This document shows, piece after piece, positions 1 to 8,214 of a stretch of DNA of 21,091 nt. Within the stretch, counting starts at the first letter, position 1; each line of letters opens with the position of its first letter. Origin of the DNA: an uncultured Erysipelotrichaceae bacterium (GTDB taxonomy: Bacteria; Bacillota_I; Bacilli_A; RFN20; CAG-826). The position numbers and the translations under genes are program-made. Below the pieces are notes generated by a model, which was not told where the DNA came from, searched no databases, and saw nothing but the letters and a program-made list of their open reading frames with translations. Location of the stretch: assembly GCA_902791085.1 (NCBI GenBank), contig CADAUN010000005.1, positions 1 to 21,091 on the forward strand, read 5' to 3'.

Positions 1-4
1 AAAA

Positions 5-39
5 CCTCCTTTTTTGGACAGCAGGACATGGAAATTATA
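5..39 (-). promoter_or_regulatory. Minus-strand promoter and RBS for a gene beyond the left edge
   Basis: Read on the minus strand, a perfect TATAAT lies at 39-34 and a perfect AGGAGG at 10-5, followed by TTTT up to the window edge. The hexamer 17 bases upstream of the -10 (TCCTGC) is a poor -35 match. The spacing predicts a start codon within a few bases outside the window and a leader of about 30 nt. comEA in this window has the same AGGAGG-plus-T-run arrangement before its ATG. The gene itself cannot be seen. Confidence 0.6.
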
Positions 40-124
40 CTGTTCTCAGACTAAAAGCAGGATTTTGAGGAAAAACGGAATTTAGTTTAAGAATTCACAA
101 TTTGAAAAAAGACATATTTTTTCG

Positions 125-153
125 TTTTCTTATGACGCTTATATATCTATAAT
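125..153 (+). promoter_or_regulatory. Candidate promoter of the rnj-ftsK operon
   Basis: TATAAT is present at 148-153 in an AT-rich stretch. The -35 region at optimal spacing (TTTTCT, 125-130) is weak. Transcription would begin near 160, giving a leader of about 60 nt. That leader carries a small GCGC/GCGC hairpin (191-194 with 200-203) just ahead of the AGGAG ribosome binding site at 211-215. No other promoter-like sequence is evident before the first gene. Confidence 0.5.
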
Positions 154-221
154 ATTTTAGGTAACTTAAATACTGCTAATTTTCAAATATGCGCATGTCG
201 CGCCAAAGATAGGAGATAGGA

Positions 222-1895
222 ATGAGCGATAAAGTCAAAATTTTCGCCTTGGGCGGTCTAGACGAAGAAGGCAAGAGCTGCCTTGTCGTAGAAATCAATG
301 ATGAGATTTATGTGGTTTCTTGCGGGATTAATTACCCCGATCGTACGATGCCGGGTGTGGATTACGTAATTCCTGATTTTACTTATCTAAAAGAGAACAA
401 AGACCGCGTTAAAGCGTATCTTCTGCCCCATGGTCACGATGATGAAATGGGTGGTCTGGTTTACGTTTACAATGAAGTTCCTGCTCCGGTGTACGCGTCT
501 CGCTCCACTTTGATGATGCTAGAAACTTTTTCTCGCCATGCCGGCGTGAATATCAAATTCGATGAGCACCCCGTCGAAGCCTCTTCTTCTTTCTATATCG
601 GGGCGCGACGCATTTATTTCTTTCAAACCTCTCACAATATTGCGCAGTCTAGCGGAATCGCTATTTCCACTTCGTTAGGAAACGTTGTGGTAACAAGCGA
701 TTTCGTGATTGAAAACAACGCATCGCCTTCTTACAAGACGGATTTGAACATGATTGCAAAAGTTGCAGAAAATCCGACTTTGGTTTTGCTTCAAGAATCG
801 CTTTACGCTGCTAGACCGGGTTATACCGCTCCAAAATACAAATTGATTCCGTTGATTGAAAAAGAAGTCAAAGATGCTCCTGGCCGTACCTTTGTGGCGC
901 TTTATGGTTCTAATTTTTATAACGTCGACGAATTGGTGTCTCTTGCCATTGCTTCTCATAAACGCATCGTTCCTTACGATGACGATACGGCCGATTTGAT
1001 CAAAGCCATGCAAGCTTCTAAGCAAATCGTGATTCCACGCGATAATTTTGCTCCTTTTGATGACATCAATCGTTATCGCGCCCAAGACTTGATTGTCTTA
1101 ATGCTCGGCTTTGGAACCAGACTATTCCGCAAAATTGCTTTGCTCGCAGCAGGGCAATCGGAACGTCTTCGCCCCATTTTGCTCGATGCCAACGATACCT
1201 TCATTATCGCTAGCCCGGCGAATGACAATACGGAAATTGAAGCCACGGATGCTTTGGATGAGCTTTATCGATCTGGCTGTCACGTCCATTCTTTGGGACG
1301 CAAAGAATTCTACCGTATGCATGCTTCTGAAGAAGATTTAAAGATGATGATCTCTTTGCTTCACCCCAAGTATTACATCCCGGTAAAAGGTTATTTCAAA
1401 GATATGCTTGCCAATGCTGAAAATAGCTTGGTTATGGGCGGTTCTTTGAACCATAACTCTGTTTTCTTGCTGGAAAACGGCACTGGCGTTCATTTTGATG
1501 ATGGCGGCGCAAAACTCGTTCCGAACGAAGTTCCGCATGGCGACATCATGATTGACGGAATTGGGGTAGGCGATGTTGGCTCTGCCGTTTTAAACGAGCG
1601 TGAAAAACTAAAGCAAGGCGTTGTGGTGATGGCGGTTACCATCGATCCCAAAACTCGTAAAATTGTTGCCGGACCCGACATTCAATTCCGCGGGCTTGTG
1701 ATGATGGGCGACAGTGACGCTTTGATGCGCGACGTTACCAAAGCCTTCAACGAGACTTTAAAAGAGGGATTGGAAAATCCGAAACTATCGTTAGAAGAAG
1801 TGCAATCTTCTCTTTATGATCATTGCTCTCGTTTAATCCGCCGACAAAGCGGAAAAGAACCGATGGTTCTTCCGATTATTGTGCAACGCTCATAA
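222..1895 (+). CDS. rnjB: RNase J-family protein with substituted active site (RNase J2-like)
   Basis: This 557-residue protein has the length and layout of ribonuclease J: an N-terminal metallo-beta-lactamase domain, a beta-CASP insert and a C-terminal domain. Family members are 5'-3' exo- and endoribonucleases acting in mRNA decay and rRNA maturation. The signature normally read as HxHxDH is H70-G-H72-D-D74-E75, so the last histidine is glutamate. The late IPVHGE-type motif reads IPVKGY, putting lysine at 389 in place of histidine. Other ligands persist: H138 in TSHNIAQ, D160 in TSDF, and H367 in the beta-CASP region. Losing two metal ligands suggests weak or no catalysis, as described for B. 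subtilis RNase J2, which works in complex with J1. Placement directly before ftsK/spoIIIE resembles the rnjB-spoIIIE neighbourhood of B. subtilis, which supports the J2 assignment. The start has AGGAG six bases upstream. Family assignment is firm; loss of activity is inferred. Confidence 0.88.
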   Translation: MSDKVKIFALGGLDEEGKSCLVVEINDEIYVVSCGINYPDRTMPGVDYVIPDFTYLKENKDRVKAYLLPHGHDDEMGGLVYVYNEVPAPVYASRSTLMMLETFSRHAGVNIKFDEHPVEASSSFYIGARRIYFFQTSHNIAQSSGIAISTSLGNVVVTSDFVIENNASPSYKTDLNMIAKVAENPTLVLLQESLYAARPGYTAPKYKLIPLIEKEVKDAPGRTFVALYGSNFYNVDELVSLAIASHKRIVPYDDDTADLIKAMQASKQIVIPRDNFAPFDDINRYRAQDLIVLMLGFGTRLFRKIALLAAGQSERLRPILLDANDTFIIASPANDNTEIEATDALDELYRSGCHVHSLGRKEFYRMHASEEDLKMMISLLHPKYYIPVKGYFKDMLANAENSLVMGGSLNHNSVFLLENGTGVHFDDGGAKLVPNEVPHGDIMIDGIGVGDVGSAVLNEREKLKQGVVVMAVTIDPKTRKIVAGPDIQFRGLVMMGDSDALMRDVTKAFNETLKEGLENPKLSLEEVQSSLYDHCSRLIRRQSGKEPMVLPIIVQRS

Positions 1896-1925
1896 AGCAC
1901 GCCACGCGATTGGGGGCTTTTGAAG

Positions 1926-4900
1926 ATGCAAGAAGAGCGAATTTACACCCATCGGCAATTGATCCGTGCCGTTGGAGTTGGACTGGTTTTGCTGTCATTG
2001 ATATTTTTGATTTCTCCTTTTTCCACGCATATGTGGGGAATCGCTTTTCTTTTTGTTTACCTTTTTGGCCTCGCTTATTATTGGTTTTTGCAACCCTTGT
2101 TTTTGGCTTTCGGCTTTTATTTGGTATTTCGCCATGAAGGCAAAAATCGTTTCTTGACTTGGCGCTTTTGGCCGGGGATTATCCTGTGCCTACTTGGCGT
2201 CGGACTAATCTTCGGCTTTGGAAGCGCCTGTTATTATCAAAATAAATCCCTTTCTTTCCACGAACTTTATGGCGCTACGGGTGAAAATGGATATGGATTG
2301 ATCAATCGTTTTGCTACTTCCATCGGCGTTTTTGATTTGCAAGACGGTGGCGGCGTTATTTTTAGCGCCATTGCCGATGCTACGAATCGCGCTTCAAAAG
2401 CTTTGACCATCACGCTTTGCGCGGTTTTGCTTGTCGCTGGATTGATTTTGACGTTTTATCCTTTGCTTCGCCATCTCGTCTCATATCTTTCCGCTCGTGC
2501 TGGTTTGGCACGCGCGAGAAAAGCGAGCGATGCCGCTTTACGCCTGCAACAGGAAAAAGAAGAAAAAGAATTACAGGCTTATATGGCAGAAAATCAGCCT
2601 CTGGAAGAACCACAGTCCTTGCCATATCAGGCGGCACCTTTATTAGGGCAAGAGACAACGCCGACTGCCTCTATTGAGACTTCCCCTTTGCCCTCACGCG
2701 CCGCTACTTATCATTCCCACCCGGAATCGCCACTTCCTGAGGAAGTTCCTCCGGTTGCTCCCACGATGGTGGCACCGGCTATGCCTCGCGGTGGCGGTGC
2801 TTTGCAAGAAGCTACCTTTTCTACCGATCCTACGCCATTAAAGCAAGCCGAAGCGACATCCTCTAAACCCCTCGAAACTTCCGTTCCCCCTCTTCCCGAA
2901 ATGCCAAAAGTCGTTAAGCCTGCGCCGCTTTTAGGTGAAGTTGTGGTTCCCGCAAAAGAGACAAATGTCGAATCGGAGCCAAAGAAATTGGCAAAAGAAG
3001 AAGGCCCTGTCGTTTTAGCGAACTCCAATTTTGCTGGGCCACAAGAAGCATCAATGGGGGTATCACCTGTTTTGCTCTCTCCTGAAAAACCGACTGTTGA
3101 GCCGAAAAAAGAGCCAAAAAAAGCGATAGAGCCGCAAATCCAAGAAGACAAAGCGGTTGCCCAGGCCAAAGAAGAACCGGTTGTTGTTGAAACGGTCAAA
3201 GAAACGCTTCAAGAAAAGCCGCTTCCTAAGGCACAACCCAATCCCATTATCCCTCCTGAAGAACCGCTCATTAAACGGACTGATCCTAAGCCCATTCTTT
3301 CCTCTACCGTCACGAAAGAAGAAATCAAAGAAAATACGCCAACATCCGAAGAAACGAAAGCGGAAGAGCCAAAACCATTAACGCCTGAAGAGCAGGCGGG
3401 TATCGAACCGGCCAAGCCACGCCCACATTATCATTACCCACCATTAGATTTGCTTCGCACTTATGAACGCGATCCGGCCGCTATTGAGCAAAACAAGGCA
3501 GATTGCCAAAAGAAAGTGGATATCATCAATCAATGCTTTAGCGATTTAAATGCTCATGCCTCGGTTGTCAGTTTTACGATTGGGCCTTCCATTACGCGAT
3601 TTGACGTGCAACCTGATCGCACCGTGAAAGTTGATTCCGTTGGACAATACGTGCAAACGATCTCAGCTCGTTTGGGCGGCATCGCCACCCGTTTCCAACA
3701 AACTGTTCCTGGTAAAACGACTTCTGGCTTAGAAATCCCGAATGAGCGGACAACGACCGTATCTTTAAAAGAAATGATGGAGGCGCTTCCTCCAACCAAA
3801 GGGAAACCGAGCTTAATGATTCCTTTTGGCGTCAATGTCGACGGGAAAGCTGTCTATGGTGATTTGTCAGAATTCCCGCATATGTTAGTTGGCGGTGGCA
3901 CAGGATCAGGCAAATCTATTTTTGCCCATGGCATCTTAGCATCCTTAATCATGCGGAATCGTCCGGAAGATTTAAAACTTGTCTTAATTGACCCAAAACA
4001 CGTCGAAATGACAAAATACAAAGATATCCCGCATTTGCTTTGCCCTGTGATTAATGGCGATATGAACGAAGCCAAAGTTTGTTTAGAGAAATTAATTGAT
4101 GAAATGGAAGCCCGTTTCATGCGTTTCTCTTTTGCCAAAGTCCGTGACATTGGCGCTTATAACAGCACCTATTGCCCAGAAGCCCACGCAGATCCATTGC
4201 CTTATATCGTTGTTTTTGTCGATGAATTTGCTGATTTAGTCGATACGTGCAAAGACATCTTTAAACCTGTGGGCCGTTTGGCACAAAAAGCCCGTGCCGC
4301 CGGGATTCATTTGATTATTGCCACGCAACGTCCTTCAGTTGACGTTATCAACGGCAACATCAAGAATAACCTGCCGGTTCGTGTTTCTTTGTCGGTCAGC
4401 CGTCCTCAAGACTCCATCACGATTTTGGGCGAAGCGGGAGCGGAGAATTTGCGCGGCCATGGGGACATGCTTGTGATTTGCCCGACCATCAATCGTTCTG
4501 GCACGCCCATTCGTTGCCAAGGATGCATGGTCCAAGACGAAGAATTGCAAGCCATCACCGATTATGTCAAAGATCAGCAAACCGTGAATTATGATCCGCG
4601 CTTCTTGGATTTGAAAGACCATTCTCAAGACAAAGAAATAGAAGCAGAAGAAATCCGTGCCCAACGCGCCCAGGCCAAAGCCGATGCAAATATGGATTTC
4701 TACGAACAGGTAAAGCACGATGTGATGCAGATGGACCGCACCTCCATTTCACGAATTCAACGTGATTACAACATCGGTTTTCCGCGCGCAGGAAAAATCA
4801 TGAATCGCTTGATACAAGAAGGGATTGTGGCTCAGCCTGATAGTCAATCTTCCGCTAAAGGATCAAAGGTATTGGTCCATTCTGCTCCTGAAGGAGATGG

Positions 4901-4931
4901 CAGCGATCACCTTGGCGGCGATAATGATTAA
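1926..4931 (+). CDS. ftsK: FtsK/SpoIIIE-type DNA translocase
   Basis: This septum-located ATP-driven motor moves double-stranded DNA and clears or segregates chromosomes at division. Residues about 10-180 hold four or five hydrophobic segments. A long Pro/Glu/Lys-rich linker of roughly 300 residues follows. The motor begins near residue 500, with Walker A GGGTGSGKS at 656-664 (K663), Walker B ending D766-E767, and the family motifs ATQRPSVDVI and TILGEAGAENL. The C-terminal winged-helix gamma domain, which in the family reads polar KOPS/SRS DNA sequences, is at about 938-980. I chose ATG 1926 over the in-frame TTG at 1920 because the GGGGG at 1912-1916 is nine bases from the ATG and only three from the TTG. 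The gene lies 30 bases after the RNase J stop, with no terminator between them. Total length of about 1,000 residues is longer than SpoIIIE, mostly because of the linker. Confidence 0.95.
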   Translation: MQEERIYTHRQLIRAVGVGLVLLSLIFLISPFSTHMWGIAFLFVYLFGLAYYWFLQPLFLAFGFYLVFRHEGKNRFLTWRFWPGIILCLLGVGLIFGFGSACYYQNKSLSFHELYGATGENGYGLINRFATSIGVFDLQDGGGVIFSAIADATNRASKALTITLCAVLLVAGLILTFYPLLRHLVSYLSARAGLARARKASDAALRLQQEKEEKELQAYMAENQPLEEPQSLPYQAAPLLGQETTPTASIETSPLPSRAATYHSHPESPLPEEVPPVAPTMVAPAMPRGGGALQEATFSTDPTPLKQAEATSSKPLETSVPPLPEMPKVVKPAPLLGEVVVPAKETNVESEPKKLAKEEGPVVLANSNFAGPQEASMGVSPVLLSPEKPTVEPKKEPKKAIEPQIQEDKAVAQAKEEPVVVETVKETLQEKPLPKAQPNPIIPPEEPLIKRTDPKPILSSTVTKEEIKENTPTSEETKAEEPKPLTPEEQAGIEPAKPRPHYHYPPLDLLRTYERDPAAIEQNKADCQKKVDIINQCFSDLNAHASVVSFTIGPSITRFDVQPDRTVKVDSVGQYVQTISARLGGIATRFQQTVPGKTTSGLEIPNERTTTVSLKEMMEALPPTKGKPSLMIPFGVNVDGKAVYGDLSEFPHMLVGGGTGSGKSIFAHGILASLIMRNRPEDLKLVLIDPKHVEMTKYKDIPHLLCPVINGDMNEAKVCLEKLIDEMEARFMRFSFAKVRDIGAYNSTYCPEAHADPLPYIVVFVDEFADLVDTCKDIFKPVGRLAQKARAAGIHLIIATQRPSVDVINGNIKNNLPVRVSLSVSRPQDSITILGEAGAENLRGHGDMLVICPTINRSGTPIRCQGCMVQDEELQAITDYVKDQQTVNYDPRFLDLKDHSQDKEIEAEEIRAQRAQAKADANMDFYEQVKHDVMQMDRTSISRIQRDYNIGFPRAGKIMNRLIQEGIVAQPDSQSSAKGSKVLVHSAPEGDGSDHLGGDND

Positions 4932-4934
4932 TCT

Positions 4935-7046
4935 ATGAAAGATACTTTTGTTTGTGCGCGCCTAGTCGCTCCTAACCAAATCCGTTTGTTGCTACGTTCT
5001 CCGACCTCGTGGGAAAAAGAACGATTTTGGCTAGAAGTGGATTCTCAAAGCGAAATTGCGTTACATTCACGGAAAATCGATGGGGATCAAATTGACTTCA
5101 CATTGCCCGCCCCTTTGGCATTAGGACATTCTTATTTTGTCTACACTCCGTCCTTAGGAAATATTCCGCTAGACGTATCGGAAGCGACGAATTTCCGAGA
5201 CTTTGACGAAACTTATTCTTATTCTGGCCGTCTTGGCCCTGAATATACTCCCACAGAGACTTCTTGGCGCGTTTGGGCCCCATTAGCGAGTTCAGTCTCT
5301 TTGCTTCTCAAAAAGAAACGTGGCGATACTTCTCTTTATCCATTAAAGCGCCTTTCTAATGGCGTATGGATTGTGACTTTGAAAGGCGACTTTTTGCACG
5401 CATCTTATCATTTTCGTGTGGTGAATAACGAAGTTGCTGTCGATACTTTAGACCCTTATGCCAAATCTTCGTTAGCCAATTTATCATCATCCGTCGTCAT
5501 GGACGAAAGAAAGATTTTAAAAGAGGCGTCGCATCTTTCTTTGCCTGCTTTGTCCTTTGGTAAAACAGTCATTTATGAAGGCAATGTTCGTGATTTAACG
5601 GTGGATTCTTCTTCCGATATCGTTCACAAAGGACTTTATCTTGGCTTAACGGAATCCGGAAGGAAAACCTTTGAAGGAAATGTGTTTGGCTTAGATTATC
5701 TTCGCTTTTTAGGCATCACCCATTTGCAATTGCAACCGCTTCAAGACTTTGGTTCAGTGGATGAAACAAAGCCATTTTCTCAATATAATTGGGGTTATGA
5801 CCCCATGCAATATTTTGTGCCAGAAGGATCTTATGCGACTAAGCCCAATGACCCTGAAAGCCGCGTGCAAGAAGCGCAACAAATGATTCGTTCCCTTCAT
5901 GAAGCTGGGATTCGCGTGGTGATGGATGTGGTTTATAACCACGTGTATCGTTCTTCTCGCTTTGCTATGGCTCAATTGGTGCCGAATTATTGTTACCGCC
6001 ATTCCGAAGAAGGAAAACTCAGCTCTTATTCAGGATGTGGTAATGATTTAGATACCACCCGCCCGATGGTGCGGAGACTTATTGAAGATTCGGCAAAGTG
6101 GTGGATTGACGCCTATGGAGTGGACGGATTCCGTTTTGATTTAATGGGGCTAATCGACGTTAAAACCGTTGAGGATATCCGTCTTTATGGGAAGAAAAAG
6201 AATCCGGATTTTCTTTGTTATGGCGAAGGGTGGGAAATGGCACCTGACGAGAAAGAGCCGATGGCCAATTTGTCTCACGCTGATCTTTTGCCCCGTGTCG
6301 GTTTCTTTAACGATCGCTATCGAGAAGCAGTGCGTGCTTATTGTGCAGGCGAACTTTCAGAAAAAGATCATTTTATTTATGCCGTTCTTGGCTCAGCGAA
6401 CGATTGGGCAGACAGGCAGGCATTATTCTCTCGTTTAACGCAATCGATAAATTATATTGAATGCCACGACAATGCCACTTATTACGATTGGTTAAAAAAG
6501 CGTGGCATTCACGAGGAACAAGAATGTCTTTCTATCATAAAATTCGGCTTAGCATCGGTGCTTTTCTCTTTTGGCATTCCTTTTTTACATGCCGGGCAAG
6601 AACTGGGGCAGACGAAGTACGGGAATGAGAATTCTTATAATCTCGGAGATTTAATTAACAAGTTGTCAATAAAAATGCTTGACTCCCGCTTCAAAATCGC
6701 GCAATATGGAGCCAGCGCCCTCCAGTTGCGGCAAAAATTATCTTTCTTCGATTGGCAAGATCCGAAGGAATTGGCCGAAAAAGTGGATGTCCTTTCGTTT
6801 GGTGACGGTTTGCTCATCCGCTTTCATGGTGAAAACGGCTTTGACAGCAAAGAGGTGGATTTCCTCTATAACCCAACTGCGAGTGCTTTGACTTACGCTT
6901 ACCCCGAGGACCGCTGGATTTTATTTGATGGCGGTGGAGCTTGTTACGGGGCGCGTCTATTGGGAAGGAATGTCATTATCCCGAAGCATTCTCTTCTTGT
7001 TGTGGCTTTGCCCCCTTTGCATTGGCCACCTTACCGCGGGAGATAA
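4935..7046 (+). CDS. pulA: Type I pullulanase (GH13 alpha-glucan debranching enzyme)
   Basis: The enzyme hydrolyses alpha-1,6 branch points in pullulan, glycogen or branched maltodextrins. The diagnostic type I pullulanase motif YNWGYDP is at residues 284-290. GH13 catalytic residues are visible: nucleophile D402 in GFRFDLMG, acid/base E431 in YGEGWEM, and transition-state stabiliser D512 in ECHDN. VVYNHVY forms conserved region I. An N-terminal beta-rich part with a CBM48-like segment (about residues 90-165) precedes the barrel. The 703-residue length is normal for the family. There is no signal peptide or anchor, so it is probably cytoplasmic and acts on imported maltodextrin or stored glycogen. 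It starts three bases after the ftsK stop without a good ribosome binding site, which suggests translational coupling. No other glycogen or starch genes are nearby, so its place in this operon is unexplained. Confidence 0.93.
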   Translation: MKDTFVCARLVAPNQIRLLLRSPTSWEKERFWLEVDSQSEIALHSRKIDGDQIDFTLPAPLALGHSYFVYTPSLGNIPLDVSEATNFRDFDETYSYSGRLGPEYTPTETSWRVWAPLASSVSLLLKKKRGDTSLYPLKRLSNGVWIVTLKGDFLHASYHFRVVNNEVAVDTLDPYAKSSLANLSSSVVMDERKILKEASHLSLPALSFGKTVIYEGNVRDLTVDSSSDIVHKGLYLGLTESGRKTFEGNVFGLDYLRFLGITHLQLQPLQDFGSVDETKPFSQYNWGYDPMQYFVPEGSYATKPNDPESRVQEAQQMIRSLHEAGIRVVMDVVYNHVYRSSRFAMAQLVPNYCYRHSEEGKLSSYSGCGNDLDTTRPMVRRLIEDSAKWWIDAYGVDGFRFDLMGLIDVKTVEDIRLYGKKKNPDFLCYGEGWEMAPDEKEPMANLSHADLLPRVGFFNDRYREAVRAYCAGELSEKDHFIYAVLGSANDWADRQALFSRLTQSINYIECHDNATYYDWLKKRGIHEEQECLSIIKFGLASVLFSFGIPFLHAGQELGQTKYGNENSYNLGDLINKLSIKMLDSRFKIAQYGASALQLRQKLSFFDWQDPKELAEKVDVLSFGDGLLIRFHGENGFDSKEVDFLYNPTASALTYAYPEDRWILFDGGGACYGARLLGRNVIIPKHSLLVVALPPLHWPPYRGR

Positions 7047-7074
7047 CGACCCATGATAGATTGGAGGAATGAGT

Positions 7075-7350
7075 ATGATCTCATCTTGTTTTGTCACGGG
7101 TCGTTTAGGAAAAGTTATCGACCCAACCACGCGTTATGTGGAGGTGGACCGCGTCTTGCCAGATGATTGCGGCACCTATTCTGTCGACCGTATCCCCGTC
7201 CGCACTTATAGTGGAAAAGGCTGCCTTTTCATGGTCGCCCCAGAAGGCTCCTATATTGGATTAAAAGGGCATTTGGAAACGCGTGAGGAATTTGGCGTTT
7301 TAGTTTATTTGGAATTCGAAGAAATCTTCCCAATGAAAGTGAAATCTTGA
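7075..7350 (+). CDS. Small OB-fold protein resembling single-stranded DNA-binding protein
   Basis: This 91-residue protein has no recognisable catalytic motif. The beta-rich layout, an N-terminal FVTGRLGK and a later YIGLKGHLETRE followed by an aliphatic strand, recalls the strand pattern of SSB OB folds (VGRL near the start, V.VEGRL.TR..E later). The acidic, glycine-rich C-terminal tail of true SSBs is absent, so it could be a short SSB paralogue or another OB-fold binder. Two in-frame ATGs exist. The GGAGG at 7063-7067 is seven bases from ATG 7075 but only one from ATG 7069, so 7075 is preferred. It follows pulA by 28 bases. The coding call is solid; the fold is a pattern-based inference. 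Confidence 0.6.
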   Translation: MISSCFVTGRLGKVIDPTTRYVEVDRVLPDDCGTYSVDRIPVRTYSGKGCLFMVAPEGSYIGLKGHLETREEFGVLVYLEFEEIFPMKVKS

Positions 7351-7366
7351 CAACTGTCTTTCTTTC

Positions 7367-7400
7367 TTGACGCGCGGAGAGAAGAGAAAAAGGGTATAAT
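7367..7400 (+). promoter_or_regulatory. -10 element directly upstream of plsC
   Basis: A perfect TATAAT lies at 7395-7400. The nearest TTGAC-type element (TTGACG, 7367-7372) is 22 bases upstream, too far for a standard sigma-A promoter, so the -35 is uncertain. If the -10 is used, transcription would begin around 7407-7408, at the ATG of 7408. Alternatively the AAAAAGGG before it acts as a weak ribosome binding site for ATG 7399 and the TATAAT is coincidental. Confidence 0.4.
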
Positions 7401-7407
7401 GTGCGTT

Positions 7408-8211
7408 ATGTTGAAATATTTAAGACTTGTTTTTACCGCCGGCATTCGCATTCTCTGGGATTTTCTCTTCTATATCAATCGTTATGCCCGTCACCCCGAG
7501 AAATACCCGTTAGAGCTTCGTTATCGACGAATTCGTTCTCTCATGATTTATGTGGTGGATTGCATGCATCCCGATTTCAAAGTCGAAGGGGTGGAACATC
7601 TCCGCGCGTTAGAAAAAGAAGATAAGCCTTTTCTGTTGACCTCAAACCATCAAAGCGACATGGATCCGATATTGATGGTCTATTTTTCAGAGAGACCGAT
7701 CTCCTTTGTTGCAAAGGCGGAAACCGAGCGGATGCCCTTCATCGGAAAGATTGTCCGTGCGTTAGACGGCTATTTCTTAGATCGGAATGATTTACGAAAA
7801 TCGTTACGCACCATCATGTCTTTAAAAGACAGCCTAGCAAATGGCAACCTTTCTTACATGATTTATCCGGAAGGCACACGAAATAAAAATCTTCAACAAC
7901 ATGCGTTGTTGCCTTTTAAAGCCGGCGCTTATAAAGCCGCGCAATTGGCCGGCGTCCCAATTATCCCCGTCGCCATTTGGGGAACGCAACGATTGCTTTC
8001 TCCCAAAGTGAATGACAGACGGATTCCCTTGGAAATCACTTTCTTTGAGCCATTCCCGGTAGAGAAAATCAAAACCTCTTCTACGGAAGAGATTTCGGAA
8101 GAAAACGTCAAGTTGGTATTAAATCAAGTGGAAAAAGACCAAAAAGAAGACCAAGATTTTTACGCGAAACATTATGAAAAAGTCCCTTTACGAAAGGGAC
8201 GTCTTCGTTAG
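7408..8211 (+). CDS. plsC: 1-acyl-sn-glycerol-3-phosphate acyltransferase (PlsC)
   Basis: The enzyme transfers an acyl chain to lysophosphatidic acid to make phosphatidic acid, the precursor of membrane phospholipids, at the inner face of the membrane. Acyltransferase block I, NHQSDMDP, is present with the NHx4D histidine-aspartate pair (H81 and D86 from this start). Block III, YPEGTR, is at about residues 154-158. A hydrophobic N-terminal segment and membrane-facing basic residues fit the family, as does the length near 267. Two starts are possible: ATG 7399 with a poor ribosome binding site at short spacing, or ATG 7408, which would be at or next to the transcription start if TATAAT 7395-7400 is the -10. 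I list 7408, but the choice is uncertain by three codons. The gene is convergent with rsmF, three bases apart, and its last codons carry the rsmF terminator hairpin. Confidence 0.9.
   Translation: MLKYLRLVFTAGIRILWDFLFYINRYARHPEKYPLELRYRRIRSLMIYVVDCMHPDFKVEGVEHLRALEKEDKPFLLTSNHQSDMDPILMVYFSERPISFVAKAETERMPFIGKIVRALDGYFLDRNDLRKSLRTIMSLKDSLANGNLSYMIYPEGTRNKNLQQHALLPFKAGAYKAAQLAGVPIIPVAIWGTQRLLSPKVNDRRIPLEITFFEPFPVEKIKTSSTEEISEENVKLVLNQVEKDQKEDQDFYAKHYEKVPLRKGRLR
8177..8200 (-). terminator. Intrinsic terminator of rsmF, inside the plsC coding sequence
   Basis: GTCCCTTT (8182-8189) and AAAGGGAC (8193-8200) form a perfect 8-bp stem with a three-base loop. On the minus strand the stem is followed by five Ts (8181-8177), as in a Rho-independent terminator, about 15 bases after the rsmF stop. 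On the plus strand the hairpin is followed by GTCTTCGTT, which lacks a U-tract, so it is unlikely to end plsC transcription. It encodes part of the basic C-terminus of PlsC. Confidence 0.75.
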
Positions 8212-8214
8212 CGA

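Noticed and set aside
2711..3199. 162-codon open frame on the minus strand
   Set aside because: It mirrors the low-complexity FtsK linker, has no ribosome binding site, and its serine/glycine-rich translation is what reverse reading of such DNA gives.
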